Assembly (NCBI RefSeq): GCF_004402495.1
Contig: NZ_SOFH01000019.1
Location: 1-43,899, forward strand
DNA: 43,899 nucleotides
Source: Cryobacterium sp. HLT2-28
Lineage (GTDB): Bacteria > Actinomycetota > Actinomycetes > Actinomycetales > Microbacteriaceae
Reading direction: 5' to 3'
The position numbers and the translations under genes were made by a program. Every line of letters begins with the position of its first letter. Within the stretch, counting starts at the first letter, position 1. Below are positions 26,910-34,408 of this stretch, in pieces. A model generated the notes under the pieces. That model was given only the letters and a program-made list of their open reading frames with translations, made no database searches and was not told the DNA's origin.

Positions 26910-28127
26910 TTAGGTCCTGAGCGGTGGTCCGCCGGTCTCGTCGGACGCGACGTGTTTGACCTTGTCCGGACGCATCACGCCGGCCGGGTAGGTGTCGGTG
27001 TAGGGGTTGTGGAATTCGCGGTCGCGGCGGCGGATCGGAGGCACCACAGGCTGCCCGTTGACCTGCTTCCTGGCTTCCTCTTTGATCTTGTCGCTGATGA
27101 AAGCGGCGATCTTGCGCAGGTTGAAGTTTGTCAGCAGGATGCTCACGATGATCTGCGCGGCGCCGAATCCGCGGACGCGGCGGCGGCTGGCGGATTCGAT
27201 GTCTTCGGGGCCGTTGCTCTTGATCTGGCTGTTCAACGACTCGATGGAGTTCCGGGCATGGGTGTGAAATTCATTCCATTCCTTGGTCCCGTATTCGAAC
27301 GACTGAGCGTTCCGCCGGTTGTTGGCGGTGTCGAAGGACACGGAGTGTTGGCTGCAGATTTTCTCGGCAAAGTCGGGCAGGTTTTCTCCGTCCACAGCCG
27401 GTCGGACTTTATCCTTGACGCTCTTGAGGAGCTCCCGCAGGGGACAGGTTACGGTCGGGCTGGGGCCCAGGGCGGGGCAGCGAAGAACCACGCGGCCCTT
27501 CGCATCGGGCTTCTCTTTGACGTGGAGTTGGAACGCCGTGCGTTTCTTGATGCGCTCCCGGTAGGTTGCCGTATCGATGATGTTGCCCAAGAGCTCCTTG
27601 GTCGCGTTTTGAAACGGCTTGGGAGTAGCGGGGCAGTAGGTGCCGCCTTCGATATAGAGGGCGCCGTGGTGGGCGAGTCCATGAGTTGCGACAGAACGAC
27701 GCCCGATCCGTGCGGCATGGGTACGGGTGATCTGCATCCCCAAGAAGTGGCAGAGATCGGAGTGTTGTTGTGCTGACATCGAGTTGATGCCGTCCTCGAG
27801 GATCTGTGCGATCACCCCGGCAGCCTTCCCCTCGATCTCAGATAGCCACGCCTCATAGACCACGGGGGACTGGTCGCCCGCCTCATGATCCTCCGACCGG
27901 TAGAAGTCATTCACGCGCGCGGCCTTGCTCGGGGACAGCTCGAAGGTGCGGCGATCGTTGACCATGTCTGTAACACGGATGCGATCATTCACCGCCCACC
28001 GCTCGAGGTAAAATCCTGGCATCAGGTGATGCCCCTTGGGCTCCTGGCCAGCGGCCGTCATCGCTTCGGCGGCCAGCTCGTACGGCTGCTTCTGAGGGGA
28101 AGGTCGGGCACGCTTCCGCTTCGTCAC
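26910..28127 (-). CDS. DUF4238 domain fused to a transposase C-terminal tail
   Basis: One open frame of 405 aa that appears chimeric. Residues about 32-147 match the DUF4238 pattern (HHLMPGFYLERWA, AARVNDFYRSED, VVYEAWLSEIEGKAAGVI). From about residue 152 to 380 the sequence instead resembles the C-terminal half of a transposase family common in Actinobacteria: GGTYCPATP, then RCPALGPSPTVTCPL, then EYGTKEWNEFHTHARNSIESLNSQ, then RRRVRGFGAAQIIVSILL. The junction lies near 27670-27680. Whether the protein works is unknown; the frame is intact. The GTG start at 28127 has a -10 box 6 nt upstream. DUF4238 function is not established. The family calls are from memory of motifs and need a profile search. 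Confidence 0.7.
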   Translation of the reverse strand: MTKRKRARPSPQKQPYELAAEAMTAAGQEPKGHHLMPGFYLERWAVNDRIRVTDMVNDRRTFELSPSKAARVNDFYRSEDHEAGDQSPVVYEAWLSEIEGKAAGVIAQILEDGINSMSAQQHSDLCHFLGMQITRTHAARIGRRSVATHGLAHHGALYIEGGTYCPATPKPFQNATKELLGNIIDTATYRERIKKRTAFQLHVKEKPDAKGRVVLRCPALGPSPTVTCPLRELLKSVKDKVRPAVDGENLPDFAEKICSQHSVSFDTANNRRNAQSFEYGTKEWNEFHTHARNSIESLNSQIKSNGPEDIESASRRRVRGFGAAQIIVSILLTNFNLRKIAAFISDKIKEEARKQVNGQPVVPPIRRRDREFHNPYTDTYPAGVMRPDKVKHVASDETGGPPLRT

Positions 28128-28133
28128 GGCGCA

Positions 28134-28139
28134 ACTCTA
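28134..28139 (-). promoter_or_regulatory. -10 box of the leaderless DUF4238 chimera gene
   Basis: TAGAGT on the minus strand lies 6 nt before GTG 28127; no Shine-Dalgarno is visible. Confidence 0.5.
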
Positions 28140-28207
28140 AAGCACCGGCCGTGCGTAACGAATCCGCGCGCGTCATAACTAAAGGTAGAAATGGCCGCAT
28201 TAAGTTA

Positions 28208-28213
28208 TAGAAT
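28208..28213 (+). promoter_or_regulatory. -10 box of the leaderless AbiE-like operon
   Basis: TAGAAT lies 6 nt before ATG 28220 in an AT-rich spacer without a clear Shine-Dalgarno. It mirrors the minus-strand box at 28134-28139, so the island has compact back-to-back promoters. Confidence 0.55.
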
Positions 28214-28219
28214 TGGGGC

Positions 28220-29206
28220 ATGGCACCTCACTTGACAGCGGACGCTGGTATCGACCTGCTCACGTCATCCGGCCTGAATGTGGCCATCGACAGTGCGAGC
28301 GACCTCGTCGTCAACGGCGTCCCCGTCGAGTTGAAGGTGTGCGCCCGCACCCCTTCACCGTCCGACGTGATGAGGATGCTCGATCGGGCTCGTCAGCGCG
28401 GGGTGCGGAATGAGAGCACGAACAGACGACTGCTGATCGTGATGCCGAGCGTTCCGACGTCGATTCGCACTCTCGCCGAGGCCACGCCAGACCTCGCCGT
28501 CGCCGGCGTCAACGACAGCATTCTGATCTGGGGCAGGAAGACGCAGTTCCTCGGCCTCGTCGACGACATCGAGGACGTGGGCCGGCCGAGGGGTCGACCA
28601 TCGTGGGGTCGCCATGCGCTGATGCGGGTGCTTCTGTTTTCCGATGAGCCGCGCACGCAGGTGGAACTTGCGGCGCAGATAGGCACCTCACAGGCGGCGG
28701 TCTCCAAGGCTCTCAAAGACTGGATGGGCACCGTCGAGAAGGCCAACGGCCGTTGGCGCGCCGTCGAGCCAGAGAGGCTCTGGGACCGCTTCCTGGACAC
28801 CTACCCGGGCCCCGGTGGCATCACAGAGTCCTGGTACAGCCTTGACCCGATCATCAAGCAGGCCGAGGACGCCCAGGCCACCAGTCCGGACGTGCTGCTC
28901 TCAGGGGACGCGGCCGCCGACACGATCGCGCCGTGGCGGGTGCCCAGGAAGGCCCTCGTCTACGCGAAGAAGGGGCTGCCGCTGGCCCGCGCCAAGTTCG
29001 CCGAGGCGGCGCGAGAGGAAGCCAGCCTCGAAGTCGTCATCCCCGCCGATCCGACCATCTGGGCGACTGCCGCAGCTTGGTCAGCGCATCCACGTACGGT
29101 GGATCCGGTGCTCGCGGCGTGGGACGTCCGGCGAACCGGTGGCCCGGACGCGGGCGAAGCGATCGATCGCCTGGCCAGGCGAGTGCTTCAGAGGGCCCTG
29201 AGATGA
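28220..29206 (+). CDS. AbiEi-like regulator with a PD-(D/E)xK-like N-terminal domain
   Basis: A 328-aa protein, first of a two-gene unit. Residues about 20-120 look like a nuclease-type fold: Asp28, then Glu37-Leu-Lys39 (DLVVNGVPVELK), followed by alternating hydrophobic strands (RRLLIVMP, DLAVAGVNDSILIWG). Residues about 135-190 contain a winged helix (RTQVELAAQIGTSQAAVSKALKDW). The C-terminal part (VLLSGDAAADTIAPWRVPRKALVYAKKG) resembles AbiEi antitoxins of type IV toxin-antitoxin systems. It is therefore a likely autoregulator and antitoxin of the downstream nucleotidyltransferase. The nuclease-like domain may be degenerate. Assignment rests on motif reading. The gene overlaps the next by 4 nt (ATGA). 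Confidence 0.75.
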   Translation: MAPHLTADAGIDLLTSSGLNVAIDSASDLVVNGVPVELKVCARTPSPSDVMRMLDRARQRGVRNESTNRRLLIVMPSVPTSIRTLAEATPDLAVAGVNDSILIWGRKTQFLGLVDDIEDVGRPRGRPSWGRHALMRVLLFSDEPRTQVELAAQIGTSQAAVSKALKDWMGTVEKANGRWRAVEPERLWDRFLDTYPGPGGITESWYSLDPIIKQAEDAQATSPDVLLSGDAAADTIAPWRVPRKALVYAKKGLPLARAKFAEAAREEASLEVVIPADPTIWATAAAWSAHPRTVDPVLAAWDVRRTGGPDAGEAIDRLARRVLQRALR

Positions 29207-29982
29207 CAACGACCCAGGTGGTTGCAGAGACCGTGTCGACCTCTGACGCTGACGACGCTGCATTCCAGGCGCTCGAGGATGTGGCCGCGATCGCCCTTGA
29301 TCTCGAGGACATCCTCGTCATCGGCGGGCAGATGGCATCCCTCCTATTGACAGCGTTCCCGGCGACCGGGTCACTCGCCCGGCGCACCGGTGACGCGGAT
29401 GCCGCGATGACGACCGCCATCGCGGCATCCGGGACCGTGCATGACAGACTCATCGCGGCGGGGTACGAGGCGGTGAGCGGCAACCACTACGAGCGAGGAG
29501 CAGGTGCAGAGGTCGCTGTGGACCTGCTCGTGCCAGCCGACAGCAGCACCTTCGGGCGTGCTGAGCACGGCGGCCGTGCGTTCGACGCCGTCCCGGGCCT
29601 TCGGCTCGCGCTCAGCGGTCACCGGATACTCGTCGACGTCCGCGTGACCTTCCGCGACGGATCGACACGGCAATTCACCGTTCCTGTTCCGAGTGTCGAG
29701 ACTGCGATCATCCTGAAGGCGTACGCGACACGCTCACGCCTGGAAGCGAAAGACATCACCGACCTCTACAACTTCTTCCTCATCGTCAACCAGCACGACG
29801 CGAACACCATCGGCGGATGGAAACTCAGCGAAGCGACCATGTCCGGTTCCCGCTCTGACGCCGCTCGCATCCTCCACGAGCTCACCGAGACCATCAAGAG
29901 AAGCGCCCCGATCCGCGACGCGGGCGTGCCCGGCACGCTTTTCGTTGCGCTTATCCGTCGGCACGTGACGGATCCTCGTTGA
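29203..29982 (+). CDS. AbiEii-like nucleotidyltransferase, putative toxin
   Basis: A 259-aa protein. The N-terminal region has a nucleotidyltransferase-fold signature: GG (residues 41-42 in LVIGGQMASLL) followed by Arg61-Thr62-Gly-Asp64-Ala-Asp66, the R-T-x-D-x-D metal-binding pattern of AbiEii/MenA-type enzymes. The middle part VPSVETAIILKAYATRSRLEAKDITDLY matches the conserved 'K...R...KD..D' segment of this group. AbiEii enzymes add nucleotides to targets such as tRNA to stop growth, and AbiEi represses or neutralises them. ATG 29203 overlaps the upstream stop, giving tight coupling. It is the last island gene. Confidence 0.78.
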   Translation: MTTTQVVAETVSTSDADDAAFQALEDVAAIALDLEDILVIGGQMASLLLTAFPATGSLARRTGDADAAMTTAIAASGTVHDRLIAAGYEAVSGNHYERGAGAEVAVDLLVPADSSTFGRAEHGGRAFDAVPGLRLALSGHRILVDVRVTFRDGSTRQFTVPVPSVETAIILKAYATRSRLEAKDITDLYNFFLIVNQHDANTIGGWKLSEATMSGSRSDAARILHELTETIKRSAPIRDAGVPGTLFVALIRRHVTDPR

Positions 29983-30145
29983 AGGAAAGTGAACGCTTGC
30001 CCTACGAGCATTTCCCCACCATTTTCCCATCGAAATCAATCATGAAAGTCCGGATACGGCCGCGTACAATCGAGAGCAGTGAACCGCCCGGTTCCGTGTA
30101 ATCACAAGGGAATCCGAGGGTTTTCCGAGACACTCGGTGAAGTTC

Positions 30146-30162
30146 AAGTTCAGCCTGAACTT
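30146..30162. repeat. palindrome abutting the right attachment repeat
   Basis: AAGTTCAG-C-CTGAACTT is a perfect 8-bp inverted repeat that ends exactly where the 37-bp attachment repeat begins (30163). A smaller hairpin (CCGAG-ACA-CTCGG, 30125-30137) lies just upstream. Either could be an arm-type binding site of the lost integrase. Confidence 0.6.
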
Positions 30163-30199
30163 TCAAGGGGTCGCAGGTTCAAATCCTGTCAGCCCGACC
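30163..30199 (+). repeat. right attachment repeat (attR) of the tRNA-Pro island
   Basis: Perfect 37-bp copy of 26639-26675. It has no acceptor or D arm before it, so it is not a tRNA gene. It marks the right end of the island. The remaining 133 bp up to the next gene hold only a loose 10-bp inverted repeat (30231-30240 with 30308-30317). Confidence 0.9.
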
Positions 30200-30332
30200 T
30201 TGGTCACCCATTCTGAGACATACCGCAACGGGCGATGCGGAGTCGCGGCACAAAAAATCCCTTCCATAGACTGAGTCAGGACAATCGGCTCTATTCTCGA
30301 ATCGACACCGCATCGCCGCGGAAAGGTCTTCT

Positions 30333-31475
30333 ATGCCCAGCACTGGCGCGGTCCACAACTCCTCAGACACGCGCGGGGCAGAGGCGTCGAGTGGCGGCAC
30401 GGCGGCATCCGCTGTCACTGAACCTGACCTGCTGCTGCAGCGGGAGGGCCAGCTGGCCCGCATCATTCTGAACCGGCCCAAGGCGCTCAACGCGCTGACC
30501 CACCCGATGATCTGCGAGATCGCTGCGGCCCTGACCGAGTGGGCCGACGACCCCACCGTGCACACCGTGCTACTCACCGGCAGCGGCGACCGCGCCCTGT
30601 GTGCCGGCGGCGACATCGTGTCGATCTACCGCGACGCCCGCACCGATCCCGATGAGAACGCGCAGTTCTGGGCCGATGAGTACACGATGAACGCCCAGAT
30701 CAAAAGGTATCCCAAACCGTTTGTGGCTCTGATGGATCGCATCGTGCTCGGCGGGGGAGTCGGCCTCAGCGGGCACGCCTCGCACCGGGTCGTGACCGAA
30801 CGCACGAAGCTGGGCATGCCCGAGACGACGATCGGTTTCGTGCCCGACGTCGGCGGAACCTGGCTCTATTCCCGCGCTCCTGGCGACCTGGGCACCCACC
30901 TCGCCCTGACCGCTGCGACCATGACCGGCGCCGATGCCATCGCGCTCGGCCTCGCCGACAGCTTCGTCAACTCGACGCGGCTTGATTCTCTGGTGGACAC
31001 TTTGAAGCGGATACCCGCTGCCGCAGCCATCGCCGAGCACGCCGCGTCGACCGTGCCACCGGCCTCGCTGTTGGCCGAACGCGCCTGGATCGACGAATGC
31101 TACGCCGGCAACGACCTGCCCACGATCATCGCCCGGTTGCAGCAGTCGCCTGTTGCGTCAGCGCACGATGCAGCGACCGCAATTCTGGCCAAGTCGCCGA
31201 CCGCCGTCTCGGTCACCCTCGCTTCCCTGCGCCGGGCCCGCGACCTCGGCAGCCTCGAAGACGTGCTGGAGCAGGAGTACCGGGTGTCGCTGCGCATGGT
31301 GGCCGGCCCCGATGTGGTCGAGGGTATTCGTGCTCAGGTCATCGACAAAGACCGCACTCCGGTCTGGCAACCCGGCACCATTGAGGCGGTGACGGACGCG
31401 GACGTGCAGGCGCACTTCGCGTCGTTGGGGGAGCGTGAGCTGCGCTTGCCCCGTGCAGCCCGGCGTTCGAGCTAG
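30333..31475 (+). CDS. enoyl-CoA hydratase/isomerase family, 3-hydroxyisobutyryl-CoA hydrolase type
   Basis: A 380-aa crotonase-fold enzyme. After a ~32-residue Ala/Ser/Thr-rich N-terminus it has RIILNRPKALNALTHPM, the oxyanion-hole segment LCAGGDIVSIYRDA, and MPETTIGFVPDVGGTWLYSR with the catalytic acidic residues. The long C-terminal part, the GGDI motif and the D-V-G-G-T segment fit 3-hydroxyisobutyryl-CoA hydrolase of valine breakdown better than a plain enoyl-CoA hydratase, which is usually ~260 aa. No other valine-pathway gene is nearby. ATG 30333 has GGAAAGG upstream. Confidence 0.85.
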   Translation: MPSTGAVHNSSDTRGAEASSGGTAASAVTEPDLLLQREGQLARIILNRPKALNALTHPMICEIAAALTEWADDPTVHTVLLTGSGDRALCAGGDIVSIYRDARTDPDENAQFWADEYTMNAQIKRYPKPFVALMDRIVLGGGVGLSGHASHRVVTERTKLGMPETTIGFVPDVGGTWLYSRAPGDLGTHLALTAATMTGADAIALGLADSFVNSTRLDSLVDTLKRIPAAAAIAEHAASTVPPASLLAERAWIDECYAGNDLPTIIARLQQSPVASAHDAATAILAKSPTAVSVTLASLRRARDLGSLEDVLEQEYRVSLRMVAGPDVVEGIRAQVIDKDRTPVWQPGTIEAVTDADVQAHFASLGERELRLPRAARRSS

Positions 31476-31782
31476 ACATAGCCCGAGGGAATCCGGCCTG
31501 GCGTGATAGCTCGTGCTCCATAGGAAGGCACGTGGAGGGGGAGGAAGGATTGCCTCTCGGCGGAGGAAAACGACGTTAGGCCTCCCCGGTAATCCGGGGC
31601 GACGGGCTCGGTGTATTTCGGCTTCGTGATGGGGCAGATCATGGAGACCGACGTCTGCGAGGGCACGATCGCATCTGCCGCGGTCATGACGCCCACGGAT
31701 AATGGAGTGCAGCTCAATGTTTCGAGCCTTTCAGATCGTTACCCTGCGGGTCTCCCGCCTTGAAGAAGAAGAGGACCGGCAG
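31476..31782. other. 307-bp gap without a supportable gene
   Basis: An 81-codon frame on the minus strand (31472-31717) is open but shows no recognised domain and no good start signal. One small hairpin, CCCCGG-TAAT-CCGGGG (31584-31599), is present without a T tract. I see no other function; it could be decayed coding sequence. Confidence 0.5.
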
Positions 31783-32811
31783 ATGCGATATCGCACACTC
31801 GGCAACAGCGGCGCAGTCGTTTCGACCTACTCACTGGGCACCATGACCTTTGGGGCGGAAGCCGATGAGGAGATGGCCAACGCGCTCCTGGACACGTATG
31901 TGGGCGCCGGCGGCACCCTCGTCGACACTGCGGATGTCTACAGTTCCGGAACCTCGGAAGAGATGATCGGGTCGTGGTTGGCCTCTCACCCGACCGAAAG
32001 GAAGCAGATCGTTCTCGCCACCAAGGGCCGGTTCGCCATGGGCGACGGCCCAAACGATCGGGGTACCAGTCGTCGGCATTTGCACCGGGCCCTCGACGAT
32101 TCACTGCGTCGGCTGGGAACGGAGCACATCGACCTGTATCAACTGCACGCCTGGGACCCGTTGACGCCGTTGGAGGAGACGCTGCGCTTTCTCGACGACG
32201 CCATCCGCAGCGGAAAGATCAGCTATTACGGCTTCTCCAACTTTCTCGGTTGGCAGCTGACCAAAGCCGTGCACGTGGCGAAGGCTTTGGGCTTCACGGC
32301 GCCGGTCACACTCCAGCCGCAGTACAACCTGCTCGTTCGCGAGATCGAATCTGAGATCGTGCCGGCGGCGCTCGATGCGGGTCTGGGACTTCTGCCCTGG
32401 TCGCCGCTCGGCGGCGGGTGGCTATCGGGCAAGTACCAGCGCGACACCGATCCCACCGGTGCGACGCGGCTGGGCGAAGACCCCGCACGTGGAATGGAGG
32501 CCTGGGCCCCGCGTAATAAGAAGGAACGCACCTGGCGGATCATCGATGCCGTCGCCGAGGTCGCGACTGAGATCGGTGCCACGAGCGCACAGGTGTCTTT
32601 GGCCTGGCTCGAGGCGCAACCGGGGGTGACCTCGGTGATCCTCGGAGCGCGAAGTGTCGAACAGGTCACCGAGAACCTGTCCGCGGCCCACGTGCAGCTG
32701 AGTGCTGGTCAGCTGGACCGGCTGGGAGCCCTGAGCTCTCCGGTCGTCTCCGACTATCCGTATGGGGAGGCCGCGGTCGCGCAACGCTCCCGCGGACGCC
32801 TTCCAGACTGA
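31783..32811 (+). CDS. aldo/keto reductase
   Basis: NADPH-dependent oxidoreductase of 342 aa with the usual (beta/alpha)8 barrel layout. The catalytic tetrad is complete: Asp48 and Tyr53 (VDTADVYSSG), Lys81 (LATKGRF) and His122 (LYQLHAWD). The C-terminal GARSVEQVTENL segment binds the NADPH phosphate. Overall it resembles the Tas/YajO-like group acting on aldehydes or sugars; the substrate is unknown. I chose ATG 31783, preceded by GAAGAAGAAGAGG, over an in-frame start 81 nt upstream. It stands alone. Confidence 0.9.
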   Translation: MRYRTLGNSGAVVSTYSLGTMTFGAEADEEMANALLDTYVGAGGTLVDTADVYSSGTSEEMIGSWLASHPTERKQIVLATKGRFAMGDGPNDRGTSRRHLHRALDDSLRRLGTEHIDLYQLHAWDPLTPLEETLRFLDDAIRSGKISYYGFSNFLGWQLTKAVHVAKALGFTAPVTLQPQYNLLVREIESEIVPAALDAGLGLLPWSPLGGGWLSGKYQRDTDPTGATRLGEDPARGMEAWAPRNKKERTWRIIDAVAEVATEIGATSAQVSLAWLEAQPGVTSVILGARSVEQVTENLSAAHVQLSAGQLDRLGALSSPVVSDYPYGEAAVAQRSRGRLPD

Positions 32812-32842
32812 ATCGAGTCCGACGCCTCAGCAAACGCTTCTG

Positions 32843-33328
32843 CTATTGGTCGCTTGCTGCCTGGTCGGGGTGGGACGTGGCGGGTTGCTTTGTCCACGTC
32901 GGTGGAGTGTCCGTGCCGGCGCTCTCGTCCTCGGCGGCGTCGGCGGCCGTTTTGTGGATATTCCCGGCGGCGTGATGGACCGGCGCGTAGATCACATAGA
33001 GGTTCATGGGACCGTCCCCGGTGTTGGTGACGTTGTGCCAGGTGCCCGCGGGGACAAGGATGCACCAGCCGTCAGAGACATCCTGCTCGAAAACGAGCTT
33101 GTCCTTGTCGGGCCCCATTTGAGCCTTCCCGGTGCCGGCGTCGAGGCGCAGGAACTGGTCGGTGTCGGGGTGCATTTCCAGACCGATGGATTCTCCGGCC
33201 GGGATGCACATCAGGGTGACCTGTAAATACAGGCCGGTCCAGGCGACGGTTCGATAGTTGGTGTTCTCGATGGTGGCGGTCTCCAGATCGAAGGAGTCCG
33301 GGTGGGGGCCGATGTCACTGCGAGTCAT
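32843..33328 (-). CDS. cupin domain protein
   Basis: A 161-aa single-cupin protein. Cupin motif 1 appears as PAGESIGLEMHPDTDQFLRLDAGTG. Motif 2 appears as ILVPAGTWHNVTNTG, with the metal-binding histidine. Residues about 125-161 are a polar, probably disordered tail. These small cupins may bind a metal and act as isomerases, dioxygenases or sensors; no specific role can be given. ATG 33328 has an AAAGGA sequence upstream. It converges with the aldo/keto reductase gene, 31 bp away. Confidence 0.85.
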   Translation of the reverse strand: MTRSDIGPHPDSFDLETATIENTNYRTVAWTGLYLQVTLMCIPAGESIGLEMHPDTDQFLRLDAGTGKAQMGPDKDKLVFEQDVSDGWCILVPAGTWHNVTNTGDGPMNLYVIYAPVHHAAGNIHKTAADAAEDESAGTDTPPTWTKQPATSHPDQAASDQ

Positions 33329-33563
33329 GTTGGATGATCCTTTTTCTCGGGTCTTTCATCGTTGTTTTGGCCAGGTGTATCTGAATCCTGTTGCTCCGCG
33401 ACGTGCCGGTTCCGCCCCGGCCGTACCCCGGGTTCTTCCGCGGGAGACCGCCCGGAAGGACGCCGCGGCGCGGATGAAATCCTTGAGGCGTGGGCTCGCC
33501 TCCAGTCTCCTTGAATTGGCCGTGATTGGCTACCGTGCAGAACCTCGCCTGGTGATGACCGAA

Positions 33564-33610
33564 AGCCCGCGGTCGGGCCTCGCACGATATCGAGGAAAAG
33601 ACCGCGGGCT
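33564..33610. repeat. nested inverted repeat
   Basis: Outer 11-bp arms AGCCCGCGGTC (33564-33574) and GACCGCGGGCT (33600-33610) are perfect. Inner 5-bp arms CCTCG (33578-33582) and CGAGG (33591-33595) lie within. No T tract follows directly. It lies in a gene-free gap. Confidence 0.75.
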
Positions 33611-33687
33611 GCGGAGGAAATAGAGCTCCAGAGTCACGGACCATGCGCGCCCTGTTGGCTTTCGCAATCAGCCCACCAAACCAAATG

Positions 33688-33720
33688 TCCCGGAATCTCA
33701 AGGGTTTCCGGGATTTTTTT
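33688..33720 (+). terminator. rho-independent terminator with no obvious gene upstream
   Basis: An 8-bp stem, TCCCGGAA (33688-33695) with TTCCGGGA (33706-33713), is followed by seven T residues. It points in the plus direction, but no plus-strand gene ends nearby (the last, an aldo/keto reductase, ends at 32811). It suggests an untranslated RNA or debris of a larger element. Confidence 0.75.
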
Positions 33721-33860
33721 GGTAAATGAATTGACTACCCCATCACAAACCCATCTTTTACTCCTCTCCGGAGCCGCTGAGACGGCCTTTCCATCCGAGG
33801 CGGCGGCGTCGTTTTCGGTCCGCTCCGATCGTCCGGGATCGTGGCGCACACCTTCTGAGT

Positions 33861-34124
33861 ATGAGCATCCACGACGACTACCCACCCTCCTCTCCCACCC
33901 CCGCCACCGACGCGTGGGGTCTGGAACCCCTGATGGACATCAACGAGTTGGCGTCCTACTTGGGCATACCGATGTCCACGGTCTACGACTGGCGTGTGCA
34001 CGGCAAAGGCCCCACGGCCTACCGGTTCGGCAAACATCTGAAGTTCGCCATCTCCGATGTGCGGGCCTGGATTGCCGAGCAGCGTGAGCCGTCCAGCCCG
34101 CCCCGGCGCACCGATCGCCGGTGA
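33861..34124 (+). CDS. excisionase-like helix-turn-helix protein
   Basis: An 87-aa DNA-binding protein. Residues about 25-75 (PLMDINELASYLGIPMSTVYDWRVHGKGPTAYRFGKHLKFAISDVRAWIAEQ) form the MerR-like winged helix typical of excisionases and AlpA-type regulators of integrative elements. The next frame, 6 nt downstream, begins like a phage-type integrase. The pair therefore reads as xis-int, with int cut short. No strong Shine-Dalgarno was seen for ATG 33861. Confidence 0.85.
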   Translation: MSIHDDYPPSSPTPATDAWGLEPLMDINELASYLGIPMSTVYDWRVHGKGPTAYRFGKHLKFAISDVRAWIAEQREPSSPPRRTDRR

Positions 34125-34130
34125 GCTGAG

Positions 34131-34259
34131 ATGTCGCGGCCACGGTTGACGATCAGCACCTTCGGCGACATCACCACGCGGGTGACGCCGTCCGGCCGGT
34201 TCGAGGCTCGGACCGTCAAGTTACGGCCTCAACCTTCAGTCGGTCGCTGGTTCAAATGA
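34131..34259 (+). pseudogene. integrase N-terminal stub (truncated tyrosine recombinase)
   Basis: A 42-codon frame with TGAGCTGAG just before ATG 34131. Its residues 1-27 (RPRLTISTFGDITTRV, then SGRFEARTVKLR) resemble the very N-terminus of actinobacterial phage/ICE integrases, where a short beta-strand 'G.I......G.w.AR' segment precedes the arm-binding domain. It then runs into a tRNA-like T-arm sequence (GGTCGCTGGTTCAAAT, 34242-34257) and stops. Nearly all of the integrase is missing. The 149 bp after it, up to 34408, hold nothing I can identify. Confidence 0.6.
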
Positions 34260-34408
34260 AGCACGTGCATGGCGAGGGTACAGGCCAATTGGACGTTGGA
34301 CGTCTCCATCCTGTTCCGCTTCGAAAAACCCCATGTAGAGCGGTGAGACACCAAACGTGACGAGACGACTTTCCGGGACGCTCGGGGCGGGGGCACCGAG
34401 CTCAGCGT

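Larger units (their letters stand above)
33329..33860. other. 532-bp gap with hairpins but no supportable gene
   Basis: Open frames on both strands here (for example 33315-33701 minus) have no recognisable domain and no convincing start. The gap contains the nested hairpin at 33564-33610 and the terminator at 33688-33720. An untranslated transcript or a decayed mobile-element edge are possible explanations. Confidence 0.5.

Noticed and set aside
30163..30199. A second tRNA-Pro gene
   Set aside because: Only the 3' half is present; acceptor 5' strand, D arm and full anticodon arm are missing, so it is an attachment repeat.
31472..31717. An 81-codon minus-strand gene upstream of the aldo/keto reductase
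   Set aside because: No recognised domain, no convincing ribosome-binding site, and codon use not clearly coding.
33315..33701. A 128-codon minus-strand gene overlapping the cupin start
   Set aside because: No recognisable fold; it runs across the nested hairpin and the terminator.
34221..34257. A tRNA gene at the end of the integrase stub
   Set aside because: Only a T-arm-like stretch is present and the flanking sequence cannot form a cloverleaf.
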